Origin: Rhizocola hellebori
GTDB lineage: Bacteria > Actinomycetota > Actinomycetes > Mycobacteriales > Micromonosporaceae
DNA length: 64,000 nt
Assembly (NCBI RefSeq): GCF_016862955.1
Contig: NZ_BONY01000043.1
Location: 20,701-84,700, forward strand
Direction: 5' to 3'
In this document: positions 32,795 through 41,527 of the stretch, one piece after another
How positions within the stretch are numbered: the first letter of the stretch is position 1
Layout: every line of letters begins with the position of its first letter
Made by a program: the position numbers and the translations under genes
The notes under the pieces: model-generated
Database searches by the model: none
What the model was told of the DNA's origin: nothing
Seen by the model: the letters and a program-made list of their open reading frames with translations, nothing else

Positions 32795-34627
32795 TCAGGT
32801 CCCGTAGACCTGGAACTCCAGCAGCGAGTAGCCGTATCCGGTGGCACGCACTGTTCCGTACATGCGCACGTAGCGGCCGGATCCGGTGACGGCCAGGTCT
32901 TGCAGGCCGCCGGTACTGGTCGTGGTCGAGTAGATGGTGGTCCACGTGGTGCCGTTGGCGGAGGTCTGCAGCTGGAAGGCGCGGCCGTAGGCGGTCTGCC
33001 AGTTGAGCACTATCCGGTTGACCGAATGGGCAGCGCCGAGGTCGACCTGAATCCACTGGGGGTCGGCGAACGCGCTGGACCACCGGGTGGAGTTGTTGCC
33101 GTCAAAGGCATTCGCGGCGACGAGGCTCCCGTTCTCGGTGGACGAGGCGGTGGCCGGGTGGCCCTGGGAGAGCAGGCCGGCGCCGCCGCCTGTGGTGGGC
33201 GTGGCGCTGACTTCGGCGGAGTTGCCGGAGGTGCCGGCCGCGTTGCGCGCGGTCACCTTGTAGTAGTAGGTGGTGCCGTTGGTGACGGCGGTGTCGGTGT
33301 AGCTGTTGGTGGTGGGGTTGGCGATCGCGGTCGCGCCCTGGCCGCCGGGCGAGGTGCCGCGGTAGACGCTGTAGCCGGTCGCGCCCGCGCTGGCGTTCCA
33401 GTTGAGCTGCACGGAACCGTTGCCGGCCAAGGCGGTGACGCCCGACGGCGTGGGTGGCGCGGCACCGGTGTTGACGGGAGTGACGGTGACCTCGTTGGAG
33501 TTCGGCGATCCGCCGACGGCGTTGTTGGCCGCGACGAAGTAGAAGTATTGCTTGCCGTTCTGCAAACCGGTGTCGGTGAACGTGGTGGTGCTGCCGTTGG
33601 TGGTGCCCACCGGCGTGTTCACCTCACCGTCGGACTTGGTGCCCCGGTAGATGCTGTACGAGGTGGGATTGCCGCTGGCGCTGGCGTTCCAGGTGAGGGT
33701 GGCGCCGGCGTTGCCCGCGGTGGCCCGCAGATTGGTGGGCCCGCTCGGGCTGGAAGCCGTGGCGGGGGTGACTATCAATTGGTCCACTCTGGACAGTCCG
33801 TGGTCGGAGACGGCGATCTGGCTGATCGAATTGACTCCCGCGTTGAGGCGGACCTGAAGGGTGGACAGCTGGTAGACGTCGAAGCTGCCCGTGATCGGGA
33901 AGCTTTGCGTGGTGGTGATGACCACGCCGTTGACTTTCAAGCCCATCTGCCGGTTGTTGACCCCGGGGAACAGCCCGCCCTGGAACGCGTAGCGCCACGA
34001 AACGCTGTAGAGGCCGGTGGTGGGTACCACGACGTTGTTGAAGGTCATAAAGCCCTCCTCGGCGTAGGCCATGTCCACCACGCGATCACCGGGGGACTCG
34101 GAGCCCGACGAGCCGAGGACAGAAGGGAACCAGCCATTGAGGGTTTTGAACCAATCGAAGCCGCCGAGGAGGGCGTCCTTGCAGTAGTAAATCATCGAGT
34201 TGCCCGACGGCACGCCGGGTGTGGTGCCGCCGGTGCCGATGGGCGGCGGGGTCTTGGAGGCGTCCTCGACCGAACGCGGTGATTCGCCCTCGGCGTTGAC
34301 CGCGGTCACCTGGTAGTAGTAGACCGGGGTCGGGCTGAGATTGGTGTCCTTGTATTCCAGCTCGGTGGTGGTGGCGATCGGTGTGGTGGCCTCGCCGCCG
34401 GAGGCGGTGCCGCGGTAGACGCGGTAACTGGTGGCGCCCGGGCTGGCTTCCCACTCGATGGTGATCGAGGAGTCGCTGCCGGCCACCAGCTCGATCTCTT
34501 CCGGCGCTGCGGGGACAGCGGCCACCACCACCTCGGCGGTCGCGGAGGGCACCGCGGCCAAGCCGAGGGCGGACAGGACTGCCAGCGCGGTGATGGCGCG
34601 AGCGCATACGCGTATGGACGTGTTCAT
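32795..34627 (-). CDS. Secreted FnIII-CBM32 carbohydrate-binding protein
   Basis: 610-residue precursor with a signal peptide (~8-32). Domains in order: FnIII (~42-125), a jelly-roll module resembling CBM35/malectin (~143-285, with FMTFNNVVVPTTGLYSVSWRYAF), FnIII (~290-385), FnIII (~392-478), and a C-terminal F5/8 type C/CBM32 domain (~482-610, ASSTENGSLVAANAFDGNNSTRWSS, QWIQVDLG, YSLLEFQVYG). No hydrolase domain is visible; the jelly-roll module could hide an activity, but more likely the protein binds polysaccharide. Its promoter carries a GGAGAGCGCTCTCC palindrome, linking it to carbon control like the GH9 gene. Confidence 0.85.
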   Translation of the reverse strand: MNTSIRVCARAITALAVLSALGLAAVPSATAEVVVAAVPAAPEEIELVAGSDSSITIEWEASPGATSYRVYRGTASGGEATTPIATTTELEYKDTNLSPTPVYYYQVTAVNAEGESPRSVEDASKTPPPIGTGGTTPGVPSGNSMIYYCKDALLGGFDWFKTLNGWFPSVLGSSGSESPGDRVVDMAYAEEGFMTFNNVVVPTTGLYSVSWRYAFQGGLFPGVNNRQMGLKVNGVVITTTQSFPITGSFDVYQLSTLQVRLNAGVNSISQIAVSDHGLSRVDQLIVTPATASSPSGPTNLRATAGNAGATLTWNASASGNPTSYSIYRGTKSDGEVNTPVGTTNGSTTTFTDTGLQNGKQYFYFVAANNAVGGSPNSNEVTVTPVNTGAAPPTPSGVTALAGNGSVQLNWNASAGATGYSVYRGTSPGGQGATAIANPTTNSYTDTAVTNGTTYYYKVTARNAAGTSGNSAEVSATPTTGGGAGLLSQGHPATASSTENGSLVAANAFDGNNSTRWSSAFADPQWIQVDLGAAHSVNRIVLNWQTAYGRAFQLQTSANGTTWTTIYSTTTSTGGLQDLAVTGSGRYVRMYGTVRATGYGYSLLEFQVYGT

Positions 34628-34665
34628 GGCTCTCCCTTTTCAGGAGCGGGACGCGTTATTGGAGG

Positions 34666-34679
34666 GGAGAGCGCTCTCC
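34666..34679. promoter_or_regulatory. LacI-family operator variant (CelR/CebR-like)
   Basis: Perfect 14-base palindrome GGAGAGCGCTCTCC, 38 bases upstream of the secreted FnIII-CBM32 start. It shares the AGCGCT core with the actinomycete CelR/CebR operator TGGGAGCGCTCCCA but differs in the arms, so it may bind the same or a paralogous repressor. Confidence 0.6.
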
Positions 34680-34738
34680 ATCGGAAGCTATCATTCGCTT
34701 CTAGTGATGAATAGAAATTGCCAAACGCGTTGCCAATG

Positions 34739-35722
34739 TCACCAGCGATGGTGGATCTGCGGGCGGATCAGCTCGTCATAGATTTCGTTGACCTCGTCCA
34801 GGGTGGCTTTGTCCAGCGGCGCCAACGCGGCGGCGGCCGCGTTCGCCTCGGCCTGGGCGGGATTGCGGGCGCCCGGAATCACCACGCTCACGCCGGGCTG
34901 GTCGATGATCCAGCGCAACGCGAACTGGGCCAGGGTGGCGTTCTCGCCGACCAGAGCGGAAAGCCGGCGCGCCGCGGCCAGGCCCGTCGCGAAGTCCACG
35001 CCGGAGAAGGTCTCGCCGACATCGAAGGCCTCGCCGTGACGGTTGTAGGTGCGGTGGTCATCGGCGGGGAAGGTGGTGTTCTCGTCGTATCGGCCCGACA
35101 GCAGCCCGCTGGCGAGCGGAACGCGAGCGATGATGCCCACTCCGGCGGCGGCCGCGGCCGGAAGCACCCGCTCCAGTGGCTTGAGCCGCAACGCGTTGAG
35201 GATGATCTGCACACTGGCCACGCCCGGCCGTGCTATCGCGGCAAGCGCCTCGTCACACGTCTCGACGCTGACCCCGTAGGCGGCGATCCGGCCCTCCTGC
35301 ACCAGGGTGTCCAGCGCGTCGAAGACCGCGTCGGTGTGGTAGACCTCGGTCGGCGGGCAGTGCAGCTGTACCAGGTCCAGGGTGGAAACGCCGAGGTTCT
35401 CCCGGGACCGATCGTTCCACTGGCGAAAGTTGTGCAGTGAGTAGGCCTGCGGCTCCTGTGCCACCCGCCTTCCCATCTTCGTGGCGACGGTCAGCTGCGT
35501 TCCGCTTCGCTCACGCAGGAACCTTCCGATGAGCCGCTCGCTGCGGCCGTCGCCGTACACGTCGGCGGTGTCGATGAGGCTCACCCCGGCGTCGACCGCT
35601 GTCCCCAGAATGGTCAGGGCATCGTCGTCGCTGACGTGACCCCAGTCGGCGCCCAGCTGCCAGGCGCCCAGGCCTACTACGCCGATGCTTCGCCTGGTAC
35701 CACCCAAAATTCGCTGTTCCAT
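34739..35722 (-). CDS. Aldo/keto reductase
   Basis: The 327-residue (beta/alpha)8 reductase has the catalytic tetrad region: Asp and Tyr in SLIDTADVYGDGRSE (~49-63), Lys in VATKMG (~80), His in LVQLHCPP (~118). The C-terminal NADPH site is WIIDQPGVSVVIPGARNPAQAEAN (~268-291). Substrate unknown. Its stop is about 110 bases from the FnIII-CBM32 gene start, so both lie on the same strand but probably use different promoters. Confidence 0.92.
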   Translation of the reverse strand: MEQRILGGTRRSIGVVGLGAWQLGADWGHVSDDDALTILGTAVDAGVSLIDTADVYGDGRSERLIGRFLRERSGTQLTVATKMGRRVAQEPQAYSLHNFRQWNDRSRENLGVSTLDLVQLHCPPTEVYHTDAVFDALDTLVQEGRIAAYGVSVETCDEALAAIARPGVASVQIILNALRLKPLERVLPAAAAAGVGIIARVPLASGLLSGRYDENTTFPADDHRTYNRHGEAFDVGETFSGVDFATGLAAARRLSALVGENATLAQFALRWIIDQPGVSVVIPGARNPAQAEANAAAAALAPLDKATLDEVNEIYDELIRPQIHHRW

Positions 35723-35779
35723 AGCGACCAGGCTAGTGAACGGCTCTGGCCGCCTTCCTTGAGCCCGGCCCAGGCGCCC

Positions 35780-36568
35780 TCATCTGTCCACTGTGGACCA
35801 TTGGGCGGTCGCTGCCCGAGCCTGGATGTGCGTTTTGAGCCAGGTGTCGAAACGGGTCGGGGCGATCCGCAGCCTGCCCTGCTGATGCACCTCGGCCAGG
35901 GCGAAGACCTCGGCGACGATGCGGTGCGCGGAGTCGAGGTCGCGGAATTCCTCGCCCGGGCGGCGGCTGCGCAGGGTGTCGACCGCGAGCGTGATCAGCT
36001 CCGTCCTGAGGTTGATCATCCGGGCGATCTGCCACCTGGCCAGGCCGGGGGCTTGCAGGTCCCAGGCCCGGCCGGTGAGCCATCCGGTGATCCGCTCGGT
36101 GGTCCCGGCGAGCCGCCCTGATCGGCGCTGCCGTTGCGAACGCCGGAAGTCGGCGATCGAGGAGTCCAGGGCTCTGCGCAGGTCAGGGTCCTGGATTCGG
36201 TCGCGGTAGGCGCGAGCGAGATCGTCGTAGGGCGAGGTGGCCGGCGGTTGCCTGCGCCGGTCGCTGGGCGCCGGGCACACCTGCAGGGCGAAGGCGGGCT
36301 CATCGGCGATCTTCGTCTGCGCCAGACGCCAGCGGATCATGTGGCGCAGCAGCAGCTTGTCGAGCCAGACGATCGGCTTGCCGTGCCAGGTTCCCCAGCC
36401 GTGCCGCAGCTCGATCCAGGCCTCCTGGCAGATGTCGTGGGCCGTGGCCGAGTCGAATGCCTGGCGGGTGTATCGGTATGCGGCCGGGGAATGACGCCGC
36501 AGGAACGGCTCGAAAGCGCGATGTTCCTGACCCGGCGCGGGTTTGCCGCGTTCGTCGTACATAGCCAC
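35780..36568 (-). CDS. Sigma-70 region-2-like protein without region 4
   Basis: 262 residues. The N-terminal part resembles ECF sigma region 2: [20 protein letters not shown] then [17 protein letters not shown] (~19-58), with [19 protein letters not shown] after it. No obvious region-4 helix-turn-helix follows; instead there is a basic stretch ([12 protein letters not shown], ~150) and a helical C-terminus. It may be a divergent sigma factor or a sigma-derived regulator. It faces away from the GH9 gene, with about 180 bases between starts that include the cellulase promoter. Confidence 0.6.
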   Translation of the reverse strand: MAMYDERGKPAPGQEHRAFEPFLRRHSPAAYRYTRQAFDSATAHDICQEAWIELRHGWGTWHGKPIVWLDKLLLRHMIRWRLAQTKIADEPAFALQVCPAPSDRRRQPPATSPYDDLARAYRDRIQDPDLRRALDSSIADFRRSQRQRRSGRLAGTTERITGWLTGRAWDLQAPGLARWQIARMINLRTELITLAVDTLRSRRPGEEFRDLDSAHRIVAEVFALAEVHQQGRLRIAPTRFDTWLKTHIQARAATAQWSTVDR

Positions 36569-36662
36569 CTCGTGGTCCTAGGGGTCCGCCACCGTGACTC
36601 TCAACGAGGAGTCCGGCCAGGTCGCTCCTCCGCCGTTGGGCTGGCAAAGTGCCACCGGTTGG

Positions 36663-36691
36663 TTGACAACCTGAGGTGGTCCTGGCACCAT
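36663..36691 (+). promoter_or_regulatory. Sigma-70-type promoter of the GH9 gene
   Basis: A consensus -35 TTGACA (36663-36668) and a weak -10 CACCAT (36686-36691) are separated by 17 bases. The transcription start would fall about where the CelR-type operator begins, the expected layout for a repressed promoter. Confidence 0.6.
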
Positions 36692-36696
36692 CCGAA

Positions 36697-36710
36697 TGGG
36701 AGCGCTCCCA
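36697..36710. promoter_or_regulatory. CelR/CebR operator
   Basis: TGGGAGCGCTCCCA matches exactly the 14-base palindrome known as the CelR (Thermobifida) and CebR (Streptomyces) operator upstream of cellulase and cellobiose-uptake genes. It overlaps the predicted start of transcription 36 bases before the GH9 start codon, so cellobiose should relieve repression. The repressor gene is not in this window. Confidence 0.88.
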
Positions 36711-36745
36711 GTTATCCCCTTCTATGCCCTGGAAGGACCCGTCCC

Positions 36746-39700
36746 GTGATTTCTGTTGCCCGCAAGCGAGGTGGCGCTCTGATAGCGGCCGCCCTGCTTG
36801 CCATAACCTCCGCCGCCGCCCCGGTGCAGGCGGCACCCGTGGAACACATCGTCAACGGCACCTTCACCAGCGGCACCGATCCCTGGTGGTCGACCGCCAA
36901 CACCTCGTTGTCCGCCACCGGCGGCCAGCTCTGCGCGCCGGTGCCCGCGGGCAGCGTCAACCCTTGGGACGTCAGCATCGGGCACAACGAAATCCCGCTG
37001 ATCGACGGTGCGGCCTACACGCTGACCTTCACCGCTTCCGCCAGCGTGGCCACCACGGTCAGGGCAAACGTCCAGCTCAACGAGGCGCCGTTCACCGCCG
37101 CGCTGTCCCGCGAGGTGGCCCTGACCCCGACAGCACAGACCTTCACCTATACGTTCACCGCCGGCCTCGACTCGGCCAACGGCACGTTCACCTTCCAGCT
37201 CGGCACCCCCGCCGCGTTCACCTTCTGCCTCGACGACGTGTCACTGTCCAGTGAGGACAGTGGGCCGCCTGCGGGCGGGGCGGAACAGGTGGAGAACGGC
37301 GACTTCGCCGATGGCAGCGCGGGCTGGTACTCCTACGGCACCACGTCTTCGGTGGTCGTGGACGGCCGGTTCTGCTCGGTCGTGCCCGGCGGCCTGGTCA
37401 ACCCCTGGGACGCCGGAGTCGGCCAGAACGACATCACGCTGATGGCCGGCCGTGAATACGCGTTCTCCTTCGACTATTCGGCCGATCCCGGCGCGACCGT
37501 GCGGGTTGCGGTGCAGCTGGGCGCGGACCCGTTCACGTCCTACTTCTCGCGGGACCTGCCGATGACGGCGTCCGGCGGCCACCTCGCGGCGACCTTCACC
37601 GCGCCCGCCGACACCGATCTGGCCCAGGTTGCCTTCCAGGTCGGCGCGAACGCCGCCGGCTACACCCTTTGCCTGGACAACGTTTCGCTGCTCGGCGGCG
37701 ACGAGGCACCGCCGTATGTGCCCGACACCGGCCCGCGCGTGCGGGTCAATCAGGTCGGCTACCTGCTGCAAGGTCCCAAGAACGCGACCGTGGTCACCAC
37801 AAGCACCACCGCTTTGCCGTGGCAGCTGCGCAACGCCGCCGGATCCGTGGTGGCCTCCGGCCAGACCACACCTCGTGGAGTGGACCAGGCGTCGGGTCAA
37901 AACGTTCAAACCATTGATTTTTCTGGGTACGCGGGGCAAGGCACCGGCTACACAATGGTGGCCGACGGCGAGACCAGTCACCCCTTCGACATTTCGAGCA
38001 ACCTCTATCAGCAGCTGCGGTCGGACTCGTTGCAGTTCTTCTACATCCAGCGCAGCGGGATAGCCATCGACGGCTCGCTGGTGGGCGCACAGTATGCCCG
38101 CCCGGCCGGGCACCTCGGGGTGGCGCCCAACCTCGGTGACACCGATGTGCCGTGCCAGCAAGGGGTTTGCGACTATCGGCTCGATACCCGTGGCGGCTGG
38201 TACGACGCGGGTGACCACGGCAAATACGTCGTCAACGGCGGGATAGCCGCGGCTCAGCTGCTCGGGGCCTTCGAGCGCACCAAGACCGCGCCGACGGCCG
38301 GTTTCGGCACCGCGCTGGGCGACTCCACGCTGCGGGTGCCCGAGCGTGGCAACGGCGTGCCCGACATCCTCGACGAGGCCCGCTGGGAGCTGGAGTTCAT
38401 GCTGCGCATGCAGGTTCCCGATGGCAAGCCGCGAGCGGGCATGGCGCACCACAAGATGCACGACCGCAACTGGACCGGTCTGCCGCTCGCGCCGCAGGCC
38501 GACCCGGAGCAGCGCGAGCTGCACCCGCCCTCGACCGCGGCGACGCTGAACCTGGCCGCCGCGGCCGCGCAGGGCGCACGGCTGTGGGCGCCCTACGACA
38601 AGGCGTTCGCCGATCGCGCGCTCGCCGCGGCGAAGAAGGCTTACGCGGCGGCCAAGGCGAACCCGGCCGTCTTCGCCGATCCGGCGGATGGCAACGGCGG
38701 TGGTTCGTACAGCGACGGTGATGTCAGCGACGAGTTCTACTGGGCCGCGGCCGAGCTGTACCTGACCACCGGCGCGGCGGCCTACCTGGCCGACGTGACC
38801 GCGTCGCCGCACCACACCGGCGAGGTGTTCACCTCCACCGGCTTCAGCTGGGGCAGCACGGCAGCGCTGGGCCGCCTCGATCTGGCGACCGTCCCAAGTG
38901 GACTCCCTGCCGCCGAGAAGGCCCGGGTGCGCCAGTCGGTGCTGACCGCCGCTGACGCCTACCTCGCCGCGATCGGCACCCAGGCCTACGGTCTGGCGAT
39001 GCCCGGTCACGCGGGCGCCTACTTCTGGGGCGCCAACAGCAACATCCTCAACAACGCGGTCGTGCTGGCCACCGCGTTCGACCTCTCCGGCACGGCCGCT
39101 TACCGCAATGGCGCGGTGCAGACCATGGACTACATCCTGGGCCGCAACGCGCTCAACCAGTCCTATGTGACCGGCTGGGGCGAGAATGCGTCGGAGAACC
39201 AGCACAGCCGCATCTTCGGCCACCAGATGAACGCGGCGTTGCCGAACCCGCCGGCGGGCTCGATCGCCGGTGGCGCCAACGCCTCGCTGGACGACCCGTT
39301 CGCCAAGCAACTGCTCGACGGGTGCAAGCCGATGTTCTGCTACGTCGACGACATCAACTCCTACGCCACCAACGAGGTTGCCATCAACTGGAACTCGGCT
39401 CTGGCCTGGGTCGCCTCGTTCCTGGCCGACCAGGGCGGCGGCGGGCAGCCGACTCCGCCGCCGGGGGGAGCGGTCACCTGCCGGGTCAGCTACAACAACT
39501 ACGGCACGTGGCACGGCGGCGGCGGTTTCACCGCCCAGGTTGAGGTCACCAACTCGGGCCTCACCCCGGTCAACGGCTGGGCGATCAGGTTCGCCTTCAC
39601 CGGTGACCAGAAGCTGCGCGAAGGCTGGAGCGGCCGGTTCACCCAGAACGGGGCGACCATGACCGTGCTCAACGAGTCGTTCAACGCCAGGATCCAGCCC

Positions 39701-39805
39701 GGGGCCACCGTGTTCGTCGGTTTCAACGCCACCATGAGCGGCGCCTACGCGAACCCGAACCCGGGGCTGATCACCCTCAACAGCAACGCCTGCGTCGCTA
39801 GATAA
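36746..39805 (+). CDS. Secreted multidomain GH9 cellulase (CBM4-CBM4-Ig-GH9-CBM2)
   Basis: 1019-residue precursor from a GTG with GGAAGGA eight bases upstream; the frame is open further upstream across the sigma-like gene and operator, but that is not coding. Signal peptide ~8-30. Two CBM4/9-type modules (~31-171, ~178-319), each with VNPWD. A CelD_N Ig-like module ([14 protein letters not shown], ~330-415). The GH9 catalytic domain (~421-898) has [13 protein letters not shown] with nucleophile-activating Asp and [19 protein letters not shown] with the acid Glu. Then a short Pro/Gly linker and CBM2 (~911-1019). The layout matches actinomycete Cel9-type endo- or processive glucanases; no FnIII domain between catalytic and CBM2 parts. 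Confidence 0.93.
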   Translation: MISVARKRGGALIAAALLAITSAAAPVQAAPVEHIVNGTFTSGTDPWWSTANTSLSATGGQLCAPVPAGSVNPWDVSIGHNEIPLIDGAAYTLTFTASASVATTVRANVQLNEAPFTAALSREVALTPTAQTFTYTFTAGLDSANGTFTFQLGTPAAFTFCLDDVSLSSEDSGPPAGGAEQVENGDFADGSAGWYSYGTTSSVVVDGRFCSVVPGGLVNPWDAGVGQNDITLMAGREYAFSFDYSADPGATVRVAVQLGADPFTSYFSRDLPMTASGGHLAATFTAPADTDLAQVAFQVGANAAGYTLCLDNVSLLGGDEAPPYVPDTGPRVRVNQVGYLLQGPKNATVVTTSTTALPWQLRNAAGSVVASGQTTPRGVDQASGQNVQTIDFSGYAGQGTGYTMVADGETSHPFDISSNLYQQLRSDSLQFFYIQRSGIAIDGSLVGAQYARPAGHLGVAPNLGDTDVPCQQGVCDYRLDTRGGWYDAGDHGKYVVNGGIAAAQLLGAFERTKTAPTAGFGTALGDSTLRVPERGNGVPDILDEARWELEFMLRMQVPDGKPRAGMAHHKMHDRNWTGLPLAPQADPEQRELHPPSTAATLNLAAAAAQGARLWAPYDKAFADRALAAAKKAYAAAKANPAVFADPADGNGGGSYSDGDVSDEFYWAAAELYLTTGAAAYLADVTASPHHTGEVFTSTGFSWGSTAALGRLDLATVPSGLPAAEKARVRQSVLTAADAYLAAIGTQAYGLAMPGHAGAYFWGANSNILNNAVVLATAFDLSGTAAYRNGAVQTMDYILGRNALNQSYVTGWGENASENQHSRIFGHQMNAALPNPPAGSIAGGANASLDDPFAKQLLDGCKPMFCYVDDINSYATNEVAINWNSALAWVASFLADQGGGGQPTPPPGGAVTCRVSYNNYGTWHGGGGFTAQVEVTNSGLTPVNGWAIRFAFTGDQKLREGWSGRFTQNGATMTVLNESFNARIQPGATVFVGFNATMSGAYANPNPGLITLNSNACVAR

Positions 39806-39813
39806 CGCGAAAA

Positions 39814-39843
39814 GGCCCCGCCGGTCCACGGACCGGCGGGGCC
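39814..39843. terminator. Strong bidirectional hairpin terminator
   Basis: A perfect 14-base stem (GGCCCCGCCGGTCC with GGACCGGCGGGGCC) around a 2-base centre, flanked by AAAA on the left and TTGGTTT on the right. It separates the GH9 gene from the convergent reductase gene and works as an intrinsic terminator for both directions. Confidence 0.85.
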
Positions 39844-39848
39844 TTGGT

Positions 39849-40397
39849 TTACGGGGCGCGGACCACGCTCAGCCAGATGTTGGTGACCTGCGGCGAGTGG
39901 GTCAGGCTGAGGCGTTCCAGCCGCACTAGATCGCCGCCCTTTCGGTCGAAGAGCCGCACGCCGTCACCCAGCAGCACCGGGACGACGTGGATCAGGATCT
40001 CGTCGAGCACCCCGGCGTCGAGGCACTGCTGTGCGGTATTCGCACCGAGAACAACGACATACCCGTCGCCGGCCGCCGCCTTCGCCGCGGCGATGCCGCT
40101 TTCCAGATCACCCACGAAGGTGAAGCCGGGCGTGGGCGCGGGGGCCTTGTCATGCGTGAGCACGAACATCGGCCCCTGCCACACACCGCCGTAGGGCTTG
40201 CCCTCCTCGCTGCCCGCCCCCGCGTCGTCGTCGCCGAGGAAGGTGCGATGGCCGATGAAGAGCGCGCCGATCTTGCTCATCACCTCTTCGGCCGTCGGGT
40301 TTGCTCCGCCGTACCCGGCCATCCATGACATGTCGCCACCAGGCCCGGCGATGAATCCGTCCAGCGACATCGTGATGTGCCAAAGAACCTTGCCCAT
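39849..40397 (-). CDS. RibD_C/dihydrofolate-reductase-family protein
   Basis: The 182-residue protein starts KVLWHITMSLDGFIAGPGGDMSW, then IGALFIGHRTF (~43-53), YVVVLGANTAQQCLDAGVLDEI (~112-133) and VPVLLGDGVRLFD. This is the YyaP/YwjB-like stand-alone RibD_C group, presumed NADPH-linked, common in actinomycetes, of unknown substrate. It lies 64 bases downstream of a SigG-like sigma gene; such small reductases are often genetic neighbours of ECF sigma factors. Confidence 0.85.
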   Translation of the reverse strand: MGKVLWHITMSLDGFIAGPGGDMSWMAGYGGANPTAEEVMSKIGALFIGHRTFLGDDDAGAGSEEGKPYGGVWQGPMFVLTHDKAPAPTPGFTFVGDLESGIAAAKAAAGDGYVVVLGANTAQQCLDAGVLDEILIHVVPVLLGDGVRLFDRKGGDLVRLERLSLTHSPQVTNIWLSVVRAP

Positions 40398-40461
40398 GAA
40401 CTACCTCCCAATGCTGATCATCGTGTTTGACCTTCATTGAGACGGTGACCGCCGCGAAAAC

Positions 40462-41493
40462 TCATCGGTCGTGAGCCAGGACCCGATCGGGCAGCGCGAA
40501 GGAGGCGAACAGGGAAGGCAGGTGAAACGACGTGATCTCGGTGATGACCCCCTGCTCGATCGTGAACAGGCCGATGGCGAAGGCGTTGTATACCAAGGTG
40601 TCCGGGTCGCGCAGGTAGCTGGCGAGGGCGGGCTGCCGATTGGCGCCCACCGGCACGAGATGAAACCGGTCGGTGTCGAAACCCGCCGCGAGGGCGGCCA
40701 GCACCGCGTCGCGCCCCGAATACCAGTTGGCGAAGGGCGGCATTCCGGTGCGGACATCCTCGGCCAGCAGCGCGGCCACGGCGTGCAGATCGCCGCTGGT
40801 GATGGCTTTCATATAGCGGCGCAGGATCTCCTTCTCCTCGGTGGTCGGCCGCATGGTCGGCGCCCATTGCTGGCGTCTGCTCGGCAGCACCGATCGCAGG
40901 GTGGCCCGGGCCCGCTGCAGCGCGCTGTTGGCCGAGGCCACGCTGGTCTCCAACACGACGGCCGTCTGATCGGCCGGCCAGCCAAGCACGTCGCGCAGAA
41001 TGAGGGTTGCCCGCTGGCGAGGCGGCAGGTGCTGGATCGCGGCGAGGAACGCCAGCTCGATGGTCTCCCGCGACACCACCGCCGCGTCGGGCTCATCGTC
41101 GCTTGGCGCGGCCGGCTCCCATTGCGTGTCTGGATATGGTTGCAGCCAAGCGATATCGGTGGGCGCCCGTAACGGCGCACCCGGCTGCGAAGGCCCAGCC
41201 GCGTGCTGGGGCAGCATCCGCCGTGCCTGCCCGTCGAGAGCGTCGAGGCAGGCGTTGGTGGCTATGCGGTAGAGCCAGGTGCGAAAGGACGAGCGGCCCT
41301 CGAAACCCGCCAGCTTCTTCCACGCCCGCAAAAACGTTTCCTGTACCAAATCCTCGGACTCCTCGAAGGAACCCAGCATCCGATAGCAGTGCACCCGCAA
41401 CTCTTCGCGATAACGTTTCACCAACTCGGCGAAGGCCGCCTCATCGCCCACCCGGGCAGCCGTCACCAGCTCGCCGTCCTGACCCCTGCTCAC
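40462..41493 (-). CDS. ECF sigma factor with C-terminal SnoaL-like domain (SigG-like)
   Basis: 343 residues from a GTG at 41493. Region 2 (~15-80: AFAELVKRYREELRVHCYRMLG, EDLVQETFLRAWKKL), region 4 (~145-195: LPPRQRATLILRDVLGWPADQTA, ANSALQRAR), and a SnoaL/NTF2-like domain (~215-340: YMKAITSGDLHAVAALLAEDV). This build matches mycobacterial SigG and related ECF groups in which the SnoaL part modulates activity and no separate anti-sigma gene is needed. The longer open frame upstream runs into the TIR-TPR gene and reads out of frame. Confidence 0.88.
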   Translation of the reverse strand: MSRGQDGELVTAARVGDEAAFAELVKRYREELRVHCYRMLGSFEESEDLVQETFLRAWKKLAGFEGRSSFRTWLYRIATNACLDALDGQARRMLPQHAAGPSQPGAPLRAPTDIAWLQPYPDTQWEPAAPSDDEPDAAVVSRETIELAFLAAIQHLPPRQRATLILRDVLGWPADQTAVVLETSVASANSALQRARATLRSVLPSRRQQWAPTMRPTTEEKEILRRYMKAITSGDLHAVAALLAEDVRTGMPPFANWYSGRDAVLAALAAGFDTDRFHLVPVGANRQPALASYLRDPDTLVYNAFAIGLFTIEQGVITEITSFHLPSLFASFALPDRVLAHDR

Positions 41494-41527
41494 CAGGCCA
41501 CCCTGCCACAGCGGTGCGACAACCGCT

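Noticed and set aside
32747..34282. 511-codon plus-strand frame rich in Gly/Val
   Set aside because: Antisense to the FnIII-CBM32 gene and starts inside the terminator hairpin.
36134..36745. N-terminal extension of the GH9 frame
   Set aside because: It spans a gene on the other strand plus the promoter and operator; the signal peptide follows the GTG at 36746.
37241..39829. 862-codon open frame on the minus strand
   Set aside because: It lies antisense to the GH9 gene, which has clear catalytic and CBM motifs; the antisense product has low-complexity composition.
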